Positions 1 through 5,324 of a stretch of DNA of 5,324 nt are shown here, piece after piece. Location: NCBI GenBank assembly GCA_946478765.1, contig CAMLDH010000282.1:1-5324 (forward strand). Direction: 5' to 3'. The DNA comes from an uncultured Oxalobacteraceae bacterium. Its GTDB lineage: Bacteria; Pseudomonadota; Gammaproteobacteria; Burkholderiales; Burkholderiaceae. A program made the position numbers and the translations under genes. Position 1 is the first letter of the stretch, and each line of letters starts with the position of its first letter. A model generated the notes under the pieces. The model did not search any database, had not been told where the DNA came from, and saw only the letters and a program-made list of their open reading frames with translations.

Positions 1-758
1 TTCGCATGCTCGATAACCCAGCACAGCAGCCGATGATCGAAATCGTCGCCGCCGAGCGCAGAATCGCCGCCGGTAGACAGCACTTCGAACACGCCTTTGG
101 TCAGCTTCAAAATCGAGATGTCGAAGGTGCCGCCGCCCAGGTCATACACGGCAAACACGCCCTCCGAGGAATTGTCCAGTCCGTATGCGATGGCCGCTGC
201 GGTCGGCTCGTTCAGCAAGCGCAGCACATTCAAGCCAGCCAGTTTGGCGGCGTCCTTGGTCGCCTGCCGCTGCGCATCATCAAAGTAGGCGGGCACGGTA
301 ATGACGGCGCCCACCAGTTCGTCACCCAGCGCGTCTTCCGCCTGCTGACGCAGTGTTGCGAGAATCTGCGCCGATATTTCGACCGGGCTTTTCACGCCGG
401 CGACGGTTTTCAGTTGCACCATTCCGGGCACATCCTGGAAGTCGTACGGCAGGTTTTCGACGTGCGCAATGTCCTTCAAGCCGCGGCCCATGAAGCGCTT
501 GACCGACACGATGGTATTTTTCGGATCGGTGGTTTGCGCCGCTTGCGCCTTGTACCCGATGTTGGCATGGCCGTTCGGCAGATAGCGCACGATCGATGGC
601 AGCAGCGCGCGGCCATCCTCGTCGGTCAATACTTCCGGGATACTGTTGCGTACCGTCGCAACCAGGGAATTGGTGGTGCCCAGGTCAATGCCGACCGCCA
701 GCCGATGCTGATGCGGTGCGGTGGACATGCCGGGTTCCGAGATTTGGAGAAGAGCCAT
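1..758 (-). CDS. hscA: HscA, Hsp70-type chaperone for Fe-S cluster transfer (N-terminal part, cut by window edge)
   Basis: Specialised Hsp70 ATPase that, with HscB, binds the scaffold IscU and promotes release of its [2Fe-2S] cluster to acceptor proteins. I translated it by hand from the reverse complement; it stays open to the edge, giving about 252 codons of a protein usually near 620 residues, so most of the actin-like ATPase domain is present and the substrate-binding domain lies outside. Visible Hsp70 landmarks are GIDLGTTNS at about residues 23-31 (phosphate-binding loop), [14 protein letters not shown] at 152-165, [13 protein letters not shown] at 181-193 and [12 protein letters not shown] at 204-215. 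The start at 758 is chosen because [10 protein letters not shown] matches the N-terminus of E. coli HscA as I remember it. A later Met at residue 11 is possible but would lose that conserved stretch. The ribosome binding site is weak. It lies 35 nt after the hscB stop and is surely co-transcribed with it. Confidence 0.97.
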   Translation of the reverse strand, partial: MALLQISEPGMSTAPHQHRLAVGIDLGTTNSLVATVRNSIPEVLTDEDGRALLPSIVRYLPNGHANIGYKAQAAQTTDPKNTIVSVKRFMGRGLKDIAHVENLPYDFQDVPGMVQLKTVAGVKSPVEISAQILATLRQQAEDALGDELVGAVITVPAYFDDAQRQATKDAAKLAGLNVLRLLNEPTAAAIAYGLDNSSEGVFAVYDLGGGTFDISILKLTKGVFEVLSTGGDSALGGDDFDHRLLCWVIEHA

Positions 759-793
759 TAAGTATTGAGGTCCAAGGTCTTGTGTTATTTGTG

Positions 794-1306
794 TTATTCC
801 AGATGCTGTAACGCACCGTCAATTTCCTCGCCAAACTTTTCGAGAAACATCAACTGCCGCACCCCTTGCGCTGCCTGTGTGAAATCTGCGGCATCGAGCA
901 AATCGCCGATCTGCGCCACTTCCGCCTTACGCGCCGCCTTCAGTTCGGCATCCAGTTTTTCCAGCGCATAGATATCTTTTCCCGCCTTCGCATCATCCAG
1001 CGCTTCGCGCCATTCCATCTGCTGCATCAGGAATTCACGCGGCATCGCCGTGTTGGATTCGGTTTGCAAATCGACGCCATTCAACTCGCACAAGTAGGTA
1101 GCGCGCTTCAGCGGATGTTTAAGCGTTTGAAACGCCTCGTTGGCCCGCGTGGCCCATTGCATCGCCACGCGCTTTTCCGCATTGGTCGCGTGCGCGAACT
1201 TGTCGGGATGGACCCGATTCTGCACTTCGTGATACGCAGCATTCAATGCGCTCATGTCAATGGCAAAACGTTGCTGCAATTGAAAAAGTTCGAAGTGGTT
1301 TTGCAT
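794..1306 (-). CDS. hscB: HscB, J-domain co-chaperone of HscA
   Basis: J-type co-chaperone (Hsc20) that binds IscU, delivers it to HscA and stimulates the HscA ATPase. From the ATG at 1306 the protein has 170 residues, close to the 171 of E. coli HscB. It begins [10 protein letters not shown], which lines up with the MDYFTLFGL start of E. coli HscB. The N-terminal J domain carries the essential HPD tripeptide (HPDKFA, about residues 33-38). The C-terminal part is the helical IscU-binding domain ([15 protein letters not shown] region). An in-frame GTG at 1336 would add ten residues (MRTGFYFDQA) with no family counterpart, and neither start has a strong Shine-Dalgarno sequence, so the ATG is preferred on homology. 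It follows iscA after an unusually long 274-nt gap occupied by a palindromic element, and precedes hscA closely. Confidence 0.95.
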   Translation of the reverse strand: MQNHFELFQLQQRFAIDMSALNAAYHEVQNRVHPDKFAHATNAEKRVAMQWATRANEAFQTLKHPLKRATYLCELNGVDLQTESNTAMPREFLMQQMEWREALDDAKAGKDIYALEKLDAELKAARKAEVAQIGDLLDAADFTQAAQGVRQLMFLEKFGEEIDGALQHLE

Positions 1307-1580
1307 TGCTTGATCAAAATAAAAGCCCGTTCGCACTTCGACCAGCGAAGATGGAACGAGCTTGATTGACGATTTTTCTGCTACAGCCTTGCCGTGGGCC
1401 CGCGCAGCAATAAGTTAGGTAATTTTGCTGGCCGTACCGGGCGCACTGCCGCGTTGTCCGTCGCTAGCAGTGCTCGCACTGCGTCGCGCCGTACGCCTTG
1501 CATTGCATCCCGCTACGACCGCCAAATTACCTAACTTATTGCTGCGCGGGCCCGTGAAAATCGCCATCAGCGAATGATCG
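1307..1580. other. iscA-hscB intergenic gap with no gene
   Basis: The spaces between the other isc genes here are 20 to 70 nt; this one is 274 nt. It contains a 158-bp palindrome (1396-1553, listed separately), 27 nt between the iscA stop and the palindrome, and 89 nt between the palindrome and the hscB start. That last part has a small perfect hairpin (stem arms 1336-1340 and 1346-1350) and no convincing promoter. An open frame crossing the palindrome on the minus strand (1415-1615) overlaps the iscA end and does not look like protein. Confidence 0.8.
1396..1553. repeat. 158-bp palindromic element with perfect 30-bp inverted arms
   Basis: The arms 1396-1425 and 1524-1553 are exact reverse complements over 30 bases, beginning GGGCCCGCGCAGCAATAAG on the left arm. 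The centre of the element is again palindromic: GCAGTGC (1467-1473), two bases TC, GCACTGC (1476-1482). The arms and the core share the same axis of symmetry at 1474.5, so the whole is one nested hairpin and not two chance repeats. The bases between arm and core are also partly complementary, with mismatches. I see no open frame, transposase or clear target-site duplication. The structure resembles a MITE-like or REP-type intergenic repeat, but the family cannot be named from sequence alone. In the isc transcript it would fold into a long stem between iscA and hscB. Confidence 0.9.
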
Positions 1581-1904
1581 TCAGATACGGAAACTCTCTC
1601 CGCAGCCGCATTCATCTTTCATGTTCGGATTGCGGAACTTGAAGCCTTCGTTCAATCCTTCACGCGCGAAATCCAGTTCAGTGCCATCGATGTACGGCAG
1701 ACTCTTCGGATCGACAAACACCTTGATGCCGTGCGATTCGAACACCTGATCCTCGGGTGCGCTATCGTCCACGTATTCCAGCTTGTATGCCAGTCCGGAA
1801 CAGCCGGTGGTGCGTACGCCGAAGCGCAGGCCGAGGCCTTTGCCGCGCCGCTCGATATAGCGGCTGATATGCTTTGCAGCTTTTTCTGTCAGTGTGATTG
1901 CCAT
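1581..1904 (-). CDS. iscA: IscA, A-type Fe-S cluster carrier
   Basis: A-type carrier protein that binds iron or an Fe-S cluster and passes it to target proteins in the cytoplasm. It has 107 residues, the usual family length. The three conserved cysteines are all present: Cys35 in TTGCSG, and Cys99 and Cys101 in the C-terminal ECGCGES motif. The protein starts [10 protein letters not shown], typical of IscA. The ATG at 1904 has an AAAGG sequence (1909-1913) four bases upstream. The gene sits 53 nt after iscU, which makes IscA a better call than ErpA or SufA, the homologous carriers found in other contexts. No residue is missing and nothing points to transfer. Confidence 0.96.
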   Translation of the reverse strand: MAITLTEKAAKHISRYIERRGKGLGLRFGVRTTGCSGLAYKLEYVDDSAPEDQVFESHGIKVFVDPKSLPYIDGTELDFAREGLNEGFKFRNPNMKDECGCGESFRI

Positions 1905-1927
1905 GATGCCTTTAATCTCATCTGTGG

Positions 1928-1953
1928 GTCATTGCGGCGCATGCCGCGATGAC
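1928..1953 (-). other. Intercistronic stem-loop between iscU and iscA
   Basis: Outer arms GTCAT (1928-1932) and ATGAC (1949-1953), and inner arms GCGGC (1934-1938) and GCCGC (1943-1947), pair around a four-base loop at 1939-1942. There is one imperfect pair (1933 with 1948). It begins five bases after the iscU stop codon. No T-run follows in the direction of transcription, so it is not a normal intrinsic terminator. It could stabilise or help process the iscRSU part of the message; that is inference. Confidence 0.6.
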
Positions 1954-1957
1954 AAAA

Positions 1958-2359
1958 TCAAACAGTTTCCTTTGCTTCCACGCCATGCTTGGTTTTGTAA
2001 TCCAGCACGGCGGCCTTGATCGCGTCTTCCGCGAGAATGGAGCAGTGGATCTTGACCGGCGGCAGAGCGAGTTCTTCCGCGATTTGCGTATTCTTGATCG
2101 TCAATGCCTGGTCCAGCGTCTTGCCCTTGACCCATTCTGTCACCAGCGACGACGATGCGATTGCGGAACCGCAACCGTAGGTCTTGAACTTGGCATCTTC
2201 AATCACGCCGTCGGCGCCGACCTTGATCTGCAATTTCATCACATCGCCGCACGCCGGGGCGCCGACCATGCCGGTGCCGATCGTGTCGTCGCCCTTGTCG
2301 AACGCGCCGACATTGCGCGGGTTTTCATAGTGATCGAGAACTTTTTCTGAATATGCCAT
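1958..2359 (-). CDS. iscU: IscU, Fe-S cluster assembly scaffold
   Basis: Scaffold on which [2Fe-2S] clusters are built from iron and IscS-derived sulfur before hand-over to carriers and apoproteins. It has 133 residues; E. coli IscU has 128. The three cluster-ligand cysteines are present as Cys37 (in PACGDV), Cys63 (in YGCGSA) and Cys106 (in KIHCSI), with the conserved Asp39 and His105. The LPPVK motif at residues 99-103, recognised by HscA, is intact and fits the presence of hscBA downstream. The start MAYSEKVLDHYENPRN is typical. The ATG at 2359 follows a strong AGGAG (2367-2371 on the other strand) with seven-base spacing. It lies 70 nt after iscS in the same operon. Confidence 0.98.
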   Translation of the reverse strand: MAYSEKVLDHYENPRNVGAFDKGDDTIGTGMVGAPACGDVMKLQIKVGADGVIEDAKFKTYGCGSAIASSSLVTEWVKGKTLDQALTIKNTQIAEELALPPVKIHCSILAEDAIKAAVLDYKTKHGVEAKETV

Positions 2360-2366
2360 TTTGATG

Positions 2367-2371
2367 CTCCT
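2367..2371 (-). promoter_or_regulatory. Shine-Dalgarno sequence of iscU
   Basis: AGGAG on the minus strand, seven bases before the iscU ATG. It is the best ribosome binding site in the operon, which fits the high need for the scaffold protein. Confidence 0.8.
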
Positions 2372-2385
2372 AGATTTTTTAACTC

Positions 2386-2404
2386 CCTCCCCTTCAAGGA
2401 GAGG
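2386..2404 (-). other. Small inverted repeat in the iscS-iscU gap
   Basis: Arms CCTCCCCTT (2386-2394) and AAGGAGAGG (2396-2404) are complementary at eight of nine positions. With only one base between them, the inner pairs would open to form the loop. It may affect processing or translation between iscS and iscU, or be a fragment of a dispersed repeat. I cannot tell which. Confidence 0.4.
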
Positions 2405-2429
2405 AACTAAACACCATGACGAAATCGCT

Positions 2430-3686
2430 TTAGTGCGCCGCCCACTGGATCGTGCTGATGTCGATCCCGTCCTTGTACATATCCCACAATGGCGACAGCT
2501 CGCGCAGTTTCGCCACTTTTTCCTTGATCAGCTTGATCGTGAAATCGACATCCTCTTCCGTCGTGAAACGGCCGAACGTGAAGCGGATCGAGCTGTGCGC
2601 CAGTTCATCGCTGCGGCCCAATGCGCGCAGTACATAAGATGGTTCCAGACTGGCCGAAGTACAAGCCGAACCGGACGATACCGCCAGGTCCTTGATCGCC
2701 ATGATCAGCGATTCGCCTTCGACGTAATTGAAGCTGACGTTCAGGTTGTGCGGCACGCGGTGTTCCATGTCGCCGTTGACATACACCTCTTCCATTTCCA
2801 TCAAGCCTTCGGCCAGACGGTCGCGCAGCGCCTTGATGCGAACGATTTCGCTGTCCATTTCTTCTTTGGCGATGCGGAATGCCTCGCCCATGCCGACGAT
2901 CTGGTGCGTCGGCAATGTACCGGAACGCAGACCGCGCTCATGACCGCCGCCATGCATTTGCGCTTCGAGACGCACGCGCGGTTTGCGGCGTACATATAAT
3001 GCGCCGATGCCTTTCGGGCCATAGGTCTTGTGTGCGGTAAACGTCATCAGATCGACCTTGGTTTTTTCGAGATCGATATGCACCTTGCCGGTCGCTTGCG
3101 CGGCGTCGCAATGGAAGATGATGCCCTTCGAACGGCAGAATTCGCCGATTTCAGCGATCGGTTGAATCACGCCGATTTCATTGTTGACCAGCATGACCGA
3201 TACCAGAATCGTGTCCGGGCGAATCGCTTCCGTCAATTGCGCAACCGTGATCAAGCCATTGTCCTGCGGCTGCAAATAGGTGGCGTCGAAACCTTGGCGC
3301 TCCAGTTCGCGTACCGTGTCGAGTACCGCTTTGTGTTCGGTCTTGACCGTGATGATGTGCTTGCCACGGGTCTTGTAAAAGTGCGCCGCGCCCTTGAGTG
3401 CGAGGTTGTTGCCCTCGGTCGCGCCCGAAGTCCAGATGATTTCGCGCGGATCGGCATTGACCAGTGCGGCGACTTGCTCGCGCGCCTGCTCGACGGCCTG
3501 CTCCGCAGTCCAGCCATACATGTGACTGCGCGAAGCGGGATTGCCGAACTGCTCGCGCAGATACGGGATCATCTTGTCCGCAACGCGCGGGTCGATTGGC
3601 GTAGTCGCCGAGTAATCCATGTAAATCGGGAAATGCGGCGCCTTGATTGTATCCATCAGGCTTTTTTGGTCCACGGGGGCATTCAT
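2430..3686 (-). CDS. iscS: IscS, PLP-dependent cysteine desulfurase
   Basis: Converts L-cysteine to L-alanine and holds the sulfur as a persulfide for IscU and other acceptors. The 418 residues align along the whole of E. coli IscS (404 residues) with a 14-residue N-terminal extension ([14 protein letters not shown]). Landmarks are [14 protein letters not shown] (22-35), [11 protein letters not shown] (86-96), His118 in KTEHKAV, and the PLP-binding Lys220 in [10 protein letters not shown]. The catalytic Cys342 sits in the mobile loop [14 protein letters not shown]. The C-terminus [21 protein letters not shown] matches the part of IscS that contacts IscU. The ATG at 3686 has AGAGG about ten bases upstream; a later Met at residue 11 has no better site, so the exact start is slightly uncertain. 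It follows iscR after 20 nt. Confidence 0.98.
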   Translation of the reverse strand: MNAPVDQKSLMDTIKAPHFPIYMDYSATTPIDPRVADKMIPYLREQFGNPASRSHMYGWTAEQAVEQAREQVAALVNADPREIIWTSGATEGNNLALKGAAHFYKTRGKHIITVKTEHKAVLDTVRELERQGFDATYLQPQDNGLITVAQLTEAIRPDTILVSVMLVNNEIGVIQPIAEIGEFCRSKGIIFHCDAAQATGKVHIDLEKTKVDLMTFTAHKTYGPKGIGALYVRRKPRVRLEAQMHGGGHERGLRSGTLPTHQIVGMGEAFRIAKEEMDSEIVRIKALRDRLAEGLMEMEEVYVNGDMEHRVPHNLNVSFNYVEGESLIMAIKDLAVSSGSACTSASLEPSYVLRALGRSDELAHSSIRFTFGRFTTEEDVDFTIKLIKEKVAKLRELSPLWDMYKDGIDISTIQWAAH

Positions 3687-3706
3687 TATTAGGCGATCCT
3701 CTTCAA

Positions 3707-4183
3707 TCAGACAATCACGTGGGGACGATGCATCACAACCACGTTCTTTTGTTCACAAGTTTTTTGTTTTTGCTGATCGACCAGATCCTTCAACGATACG
3801 GAATCCAGGTATTCGACCATCTTTTCATTCAAGGTAGACCACAGGTCGTGCGTCATGCAGCGTGTGCCGCCTTCATGATCGGCGCTGTGGCAATTTTCCT
3901 TGCCGCCGCATTGCGTCGCATCCAGCGGTTCGTCAACCGCAATGATGATGTCGGCCACCGTCACATCTTCGATGCGGCGCGCCAGATTATAGCCGCCGCC
4001 CGGACCGCGCACCGACTCCACGATTTCATGACGACGCAGTTTGCCGAACAATTGCTCCAGATAGGATAAGGAAATTTCTTGCCGCTGGCTGATGCCGGCA
4101 AGCGTGACCGGCCCCTTGTCCTGGCGCAAGGCCAAGTCAATCATTGCAGTCACCGCAAAGCGGCCTTTGGTGGTTAAACGCAT
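3707..4183 (-). CDS. iscR: IscR, Fe-S cluster-sensing Rrf2-family repressor
   Basis: Transcription regulator that binds a [2Fe-2S] cluster and, when loaded, represses the isc operon. It has 158 residues from the ATG at 4183. The start [14 protein letters not shown] is the conserved IscR N-terminus and follows GAGGAG with nine-base spacing; an in-frame start at 4225 would add 14 unconserved residues. The winged helix-turn-helix includes [13 protein letters not shown] (38-50) with Glu43, and the wing RGPGGGYNL (59-67). Cluster ligands are Cys92, Cys98 and Cys109, with His112 as the likely fourth. The spacing is C-x5-C-x10-C-x2-H, whereas E. coli IscR has C-x5-C-x5-C-x2-H, so this loop is five residues longer. 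It is first in the operon, as usual for isc, and its own promoter carries two likely IscR sites. Confidence 0.97.
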   Translation of the reverse strand: MRLTTKGRFAVTAMIDLALRQDKGPVTLAGISQRQEISLSYLEQLFGKLRRHEIVESVRGPGGGYNLARRIEDVTVADIIIAVDEPLDATQCGGKENCHSADHEGGTRCMTHDLWSTLNEKMVEYLDSVSLKDLVDQQKQKTCEQKNVVVMHRPHVIV

Positions 4184-4192
4184 GGAACTCAA

Positions 4193-4198
4193 CTCCTC
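4193..4198 (-). promoter_or_regulatory. Shine-Dalgarno sequence of iscR
   Basis: GAGGAG on the minus strand, nine bases before the ATG at 4183. It decides for this start over the in-frame upstream one. Confidence 0.75.
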
Positions 4199-4234
4199 AA
4201 TCCAGGCTGGTCGAAATCGATTCAAATAACCTGA

Positions 4235-4259
4235 TTACTCGAATAATTTCGTCAAGTAT
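4235..4259 (-). promoter_or_regulatory. IscR type 1 binding site, -10 proximal
   Basis: On the minus strand the left half is ATACTTGAC and the right half TTCGAGTAA, separated by an A/T-rich centre. Compared with the E. coli type 1 consensus as I remember it (ATASYYGAC, seven-base centre, GTCRRSTAT), I count 22 of 25 positions agreeing. It overlaps the -10 box and the likely start point, so bound IscR would block RNA polymerase. Confidence 0.75.
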
Positions 4260-4283
4260 ATCAAAGTTGACTAATTTTGTCAG
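4255..4283 (-). promoter_or_regulatory. isc operon promoter
   Basis: A sigma-70 type promoter on the minus strand: -35 CTGACA (4283-4278), 17-base spacer, -10 TATACT (4260-4255). Transcription should start near 4248, giving a leader of about 65 nt before iscR. Both boxes lie inside or beside predicted IscR sites, which supports the assignment. Confidence 0.75.
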
Positions 4284-4287
4284 GTAC
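4263..4287 (-). promoter_or_regulatory. IscR type 1 binding site, -35 proximal
   Basis: On the minus strand the left half is GTACCTGAC and the right half GTCAACTTT. I count 22 of 25 positions agreeing with the remembered type 1 consensus. It covers the -35 box. Its centre is 28 bp from that of the neighbouring site, so two IscR dimers could sit side by side over the promoter. Confidence 0.75.
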
Positions 4288-4334
4288 TCGCAACCACAAG
4301 ACGACGCTGGAAAATAGAGGGGGAATGTCGCACA

Positions 4335-4352
4335 AAAATTGCCAGAACGGCA
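4335..4352 (-). terminator. Weak candidate terminator after petA
   Basis: On the minus strand TGCC, loop GTTCT, GGCA, then ATTTTT, with flanking A and T runs that lengthen the stem after one mismatch. The GC part is only four pairs, so termination may be poor. It lies about 160 nt past the petA stop and just upstream of the isc promoter, where a terminator would be useful. It could also work on the plus strand. Confidence 0.35.
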
Positions 4353-4511
4353 TTTTATCAATCCGGACATAGCGCTTGGATGAAATAGTTTCCAGGCGAT
4401 GCAAGCGCCTGCAAAGCGAGCCGTGATGCGGCGGATTTGAATGGACACTCAGCTTGCTGCCGGCCGGTTAGTCGGCTACACGTCTGAGCCGTCGACGCCC
4501 TGCCTTTTTGA

Positions 4512-5111
4512 TTAGGTAGCTGCGCCCTTTCCATCCTCACCGATCAGCAGGCGCGTCTCACTCAAATACACGTGGCGCGGCACCTCCAGATTGAGCGGCG
4601 CCGGTACATTCTTGAAAACCCGGCCTGCCAAATCAAACCTGGAGCCGTGACAAGGACAGTAAAAGCCGCCCGGCCATTCCGGCCCCAAATCGGCTACCGC
4701 CGGTTCCGGACGATACACAGGGGTGCAGCCCAAATGCGTACATACGCCGGTCACAACGAGAAAATCCGGCTTGATTGACCGGTCGGAATTGGCAGCATAG
4801 GGCGGCTGCTGCGGCTGCTCGGAGCGCGGATCGACCAGCAGCGTGTCATGCTTGCCCAGCAAATTCAGCATTTCCGCCGTACGGTGCACTATCCAAACCG
4901 GCCGGCCGCGCCATTCCACCGTCATTAACTTGCCTGGATCCACCCGGTTAATATCGGTTTCAACCGGCGCGCCTGCCGCTTTTGCCGCTTCGCTCGGCGT
5001 CATGCTGTCGATGAAGGGAATGGCGGTCGCGACCGCGCCCGCGATTCCCACTCCAGTCGTGGCCGCAAGCAAAAGCTTCCTGCGACGTAAATCTGTTTCG
5101 CCGATGGTCAT
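4512..5111 (-). CDS. petA: Rieske iron-sulfur subunit of the cytochrome bc1 complex
   Basis: Membrane-anchored [2Fe-2S] protein that carries electrons from ubiquinol to cytochrome c1 in the bc1 complex, with its cluster domain on the periplasmic side. It has 199 residues. The N-terminus has a twin-arginine type stretch, LRRRKLLLAA (8-17), running into a hydrophobic segment to about residue 33 that serves as the uncleaved anchor. The Rieske motifs are CTHLGC (124-129) and CPCHGS (152-157). Cys124, His126, Cys152 and His155 should bind the cluster, and Cys129 and Cys154 form the stabilising disulfide. APLNLEVPRH (171-180) is the usual segment after the cluster. The ribosome binding site before the ATG at 5111 is poor. 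In most proteobacteria petB and petC follow directly; here the next gene downstream is iscR, so this may be a second or displaced Rieske gene. Confidence 0.94.
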   Translation of the reverse strand: MTIGETDLRRRKLLLAATTGVGIAGAVATAIPFIDSMTPSEAAKAAGAPVETDINRVDPGKLMTVEWRGRPVWIVHRTAEMLNLLGKHDTLLVDPRSEQPQQPPYAANSDRSIKPDFLVVTGVCTHLGCTPVYRPEPAVADLGPEWPGGFYCPCHGSRFDLAGRVFKNVPAPLNLEVPRHVYLSETRLLIGEDGKGAAT

Positions 5112-5211
5112 TGCATCACGCCAGCCGTATTATTGATTAAATCACCAGACTTGCATTATTGCTATTTGTATTGCCAACACCTAGTACCGCCTCCGGCAAA
5201 TCCTCCGTCAG

Positions 5212-5324
5212 TAAATCGCGTCTTTTTCCGCTTGGCAGAGAGCGTGTTGTGGTCGTTGGCTGCGAACGTGTTGCTCGTCGTTGCATAGCTCGCTATGCGG
5301 CCTCCTCGCGCCTTGCCAATCGAA
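5212..5324. repeat. Probable palindromic repeat, cut by the window edge
   Basis: The core is GCATAGC (5283-5289), two bases TC, GCTATGC (5292-5298): a perfect seven-pair stem with the same TC loop as the core of the 158-bp element at 1396-1553. Outside the core, TCGTTGGC (5253-5260) faces GCCAATCGA (5315-5323) with one extra base. If the element has the same half-length as the other, its left end falls near 5212, where the sequence changes to TAAATCGCGTCTTTTTCCG. The left boundary and the missing right arm are inference. Confidence 0.55.
5232..5280. repeat. Imperfect tandem duplication, unit 24-25 bp
   Basis: Two adjacent units, 5232-5255 and 5256-5280, both start TTGGC, both have CGTGTTG in the middle and both end TCG. 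They differ at several bases and by one base in length. The duplication lies in the left arm of the palindromic repeat. Confidence 0.6.

Larger units (their letters stand above)
4184..4511. other. petA-iscR intergenic region
   Basis: This 328-bp stretch has no credible gene. Its iscR-proximal half holds the isc promoter, two IscR sites and a leader of about 65 nt. Its petA-proximal half holds three hairpins on the petA transcript: arms 4473-4477 with 4487-4491, arms 4393-4398 with 4406-4411, and 4340-4343 with 4349-4352. Only the last has a T-run after it. No remnant of petB or petC is visible. Confidence 0.75.
5112..5324. other. Region upstream of petA
   Basis: No gene is visible up to the window edge. 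The 100 bases next to petA are A/T-rich in part and should hold the petA promoter, but I find no -35/-10 pair good enough to annotate. The remainder, from about 5212, is taken up by a palindrome-like repeat. Confidence 0.6.

Noticed and set aside
6..761. Long plus-strand open frame of 251 codons
   Set aside because: It is the antisense shadow of hscA, which is recognised without doubt on the minus strand by its Hsp70 motifs.
866..1369. Plus-strand open frame opposite hscB
   Set aside because: Its composition follows from the hscB codons on the other strand; it has no recognisable domain and no ribosome binding site.
1396..1553. Insertion sequence or CRISPR explanation for the palindrome
   Set aside because: There is no transposase frame, no evident target duplication, and only one pair of inverted arms, with no series of spaced direct repeats.
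1415..1615. 66-codon minus-strand frame across the palindrome
   Set aside because: It overlaps the end of iscA in another frame, crosses the hairpin and has low-complexity Ala, Arg and Ser content with no ribosome binding site.
2361..3692. Two long plus-strand open frames (2361-2999 and 3030-3692)
   Set aside because: Both lie opposite iscS and are rich in His, Arg and Phe, typical of antisense frames in such genomes.
4223..4225. Upstream start for iscR
   Set aside because: It would add 14 residues absent from the conserved MRLTTKGR start and lies upstream of the good ribosome binding site.
4393..4411. Terminator after petA formed by CAGGCG and CGCCTG
   Set aside because: The six-pair stem is real but no T-run follows on the minus strand, so it is only mentioned as a hairpin.
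4184..4511. Possible petB remnant or small gene between petA and iscR
   Set aside because: The open frames at 4197-4448 and 4358-4540 show no cytochrome b features, and one overlaps the promoter and IscR sites.

Overview
The window carries most of a housekeeping iron-sulfur cluster (ISC) assembly operon, read on the minus strand, with a separate minus-strand gene for a Rieske iron-sulfur protein upstream of it. Gene order, protein sequences and base composition suggest a betaproteobacterium of the order Burkholderiales. Something close to the Oxalobacteraceae (Herminiimonas, Collimonas, Janthinobacterium) is my guess from general resemblance; no database search was possible.

Layout in the direction of transcription, from the right edge leftward: (1) 5112-5324, upstream of the Rieske gene, non-coding. 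It holds a hairpin core with a tandem duplication beside it, probably a palindromic repeat cut by the window edge. (2) 4512-5111, petA-like Rieske protein with a twin-arginine N-terminus, not followed by petB and petC. (3) 4184-4511, non-coding. It holds a weak candidate terminator and a well-formed isc promoter overlaid by two IscR type 1 sites. (4) 3707-4183 iscR, 2430-3686 iscS, 1958-2359 iscU, 1581-1904 iscA. (5) 1307-1580, an unusually long gap inside the operon, holding a 158-bp palindrome with perfect 30-bp arms. (6) 794-1306 hscB and 1-758 hscA, the latter running off the left edge after about 252 codons.

How the genes work together: IscS takes sulfur from cysteine and passes it to the scaffold IscU, where a [2Fe-2S] cluster forms. 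The HscB co-chaperone delivers loaded IscU to the Hsp70 HscA, which recognises the LPPVK motif visible in this IscU and promotes cluster release. IscA is an A-type carrier. IscR is a cluster-binding repressor that senses cluster status and shuts the operon off through sites at its own promoter. The Rieske protein needs a [2Fe-2S] cluster, but nothing shows that it is co-regulated with isc.

The genes themselves are ordinary. The points worth a second look are the 158-bp palindrome between iscA and hscB, a probable related element at the right edge, the double IscR operator, a lengthened cluster-binding loop in IscR, an intercistronic hairpin after iscU, and the Rieske gene without petBC. I see no evidence for a new biological system, CRISPR array, tRNA, rRNA or transposase.
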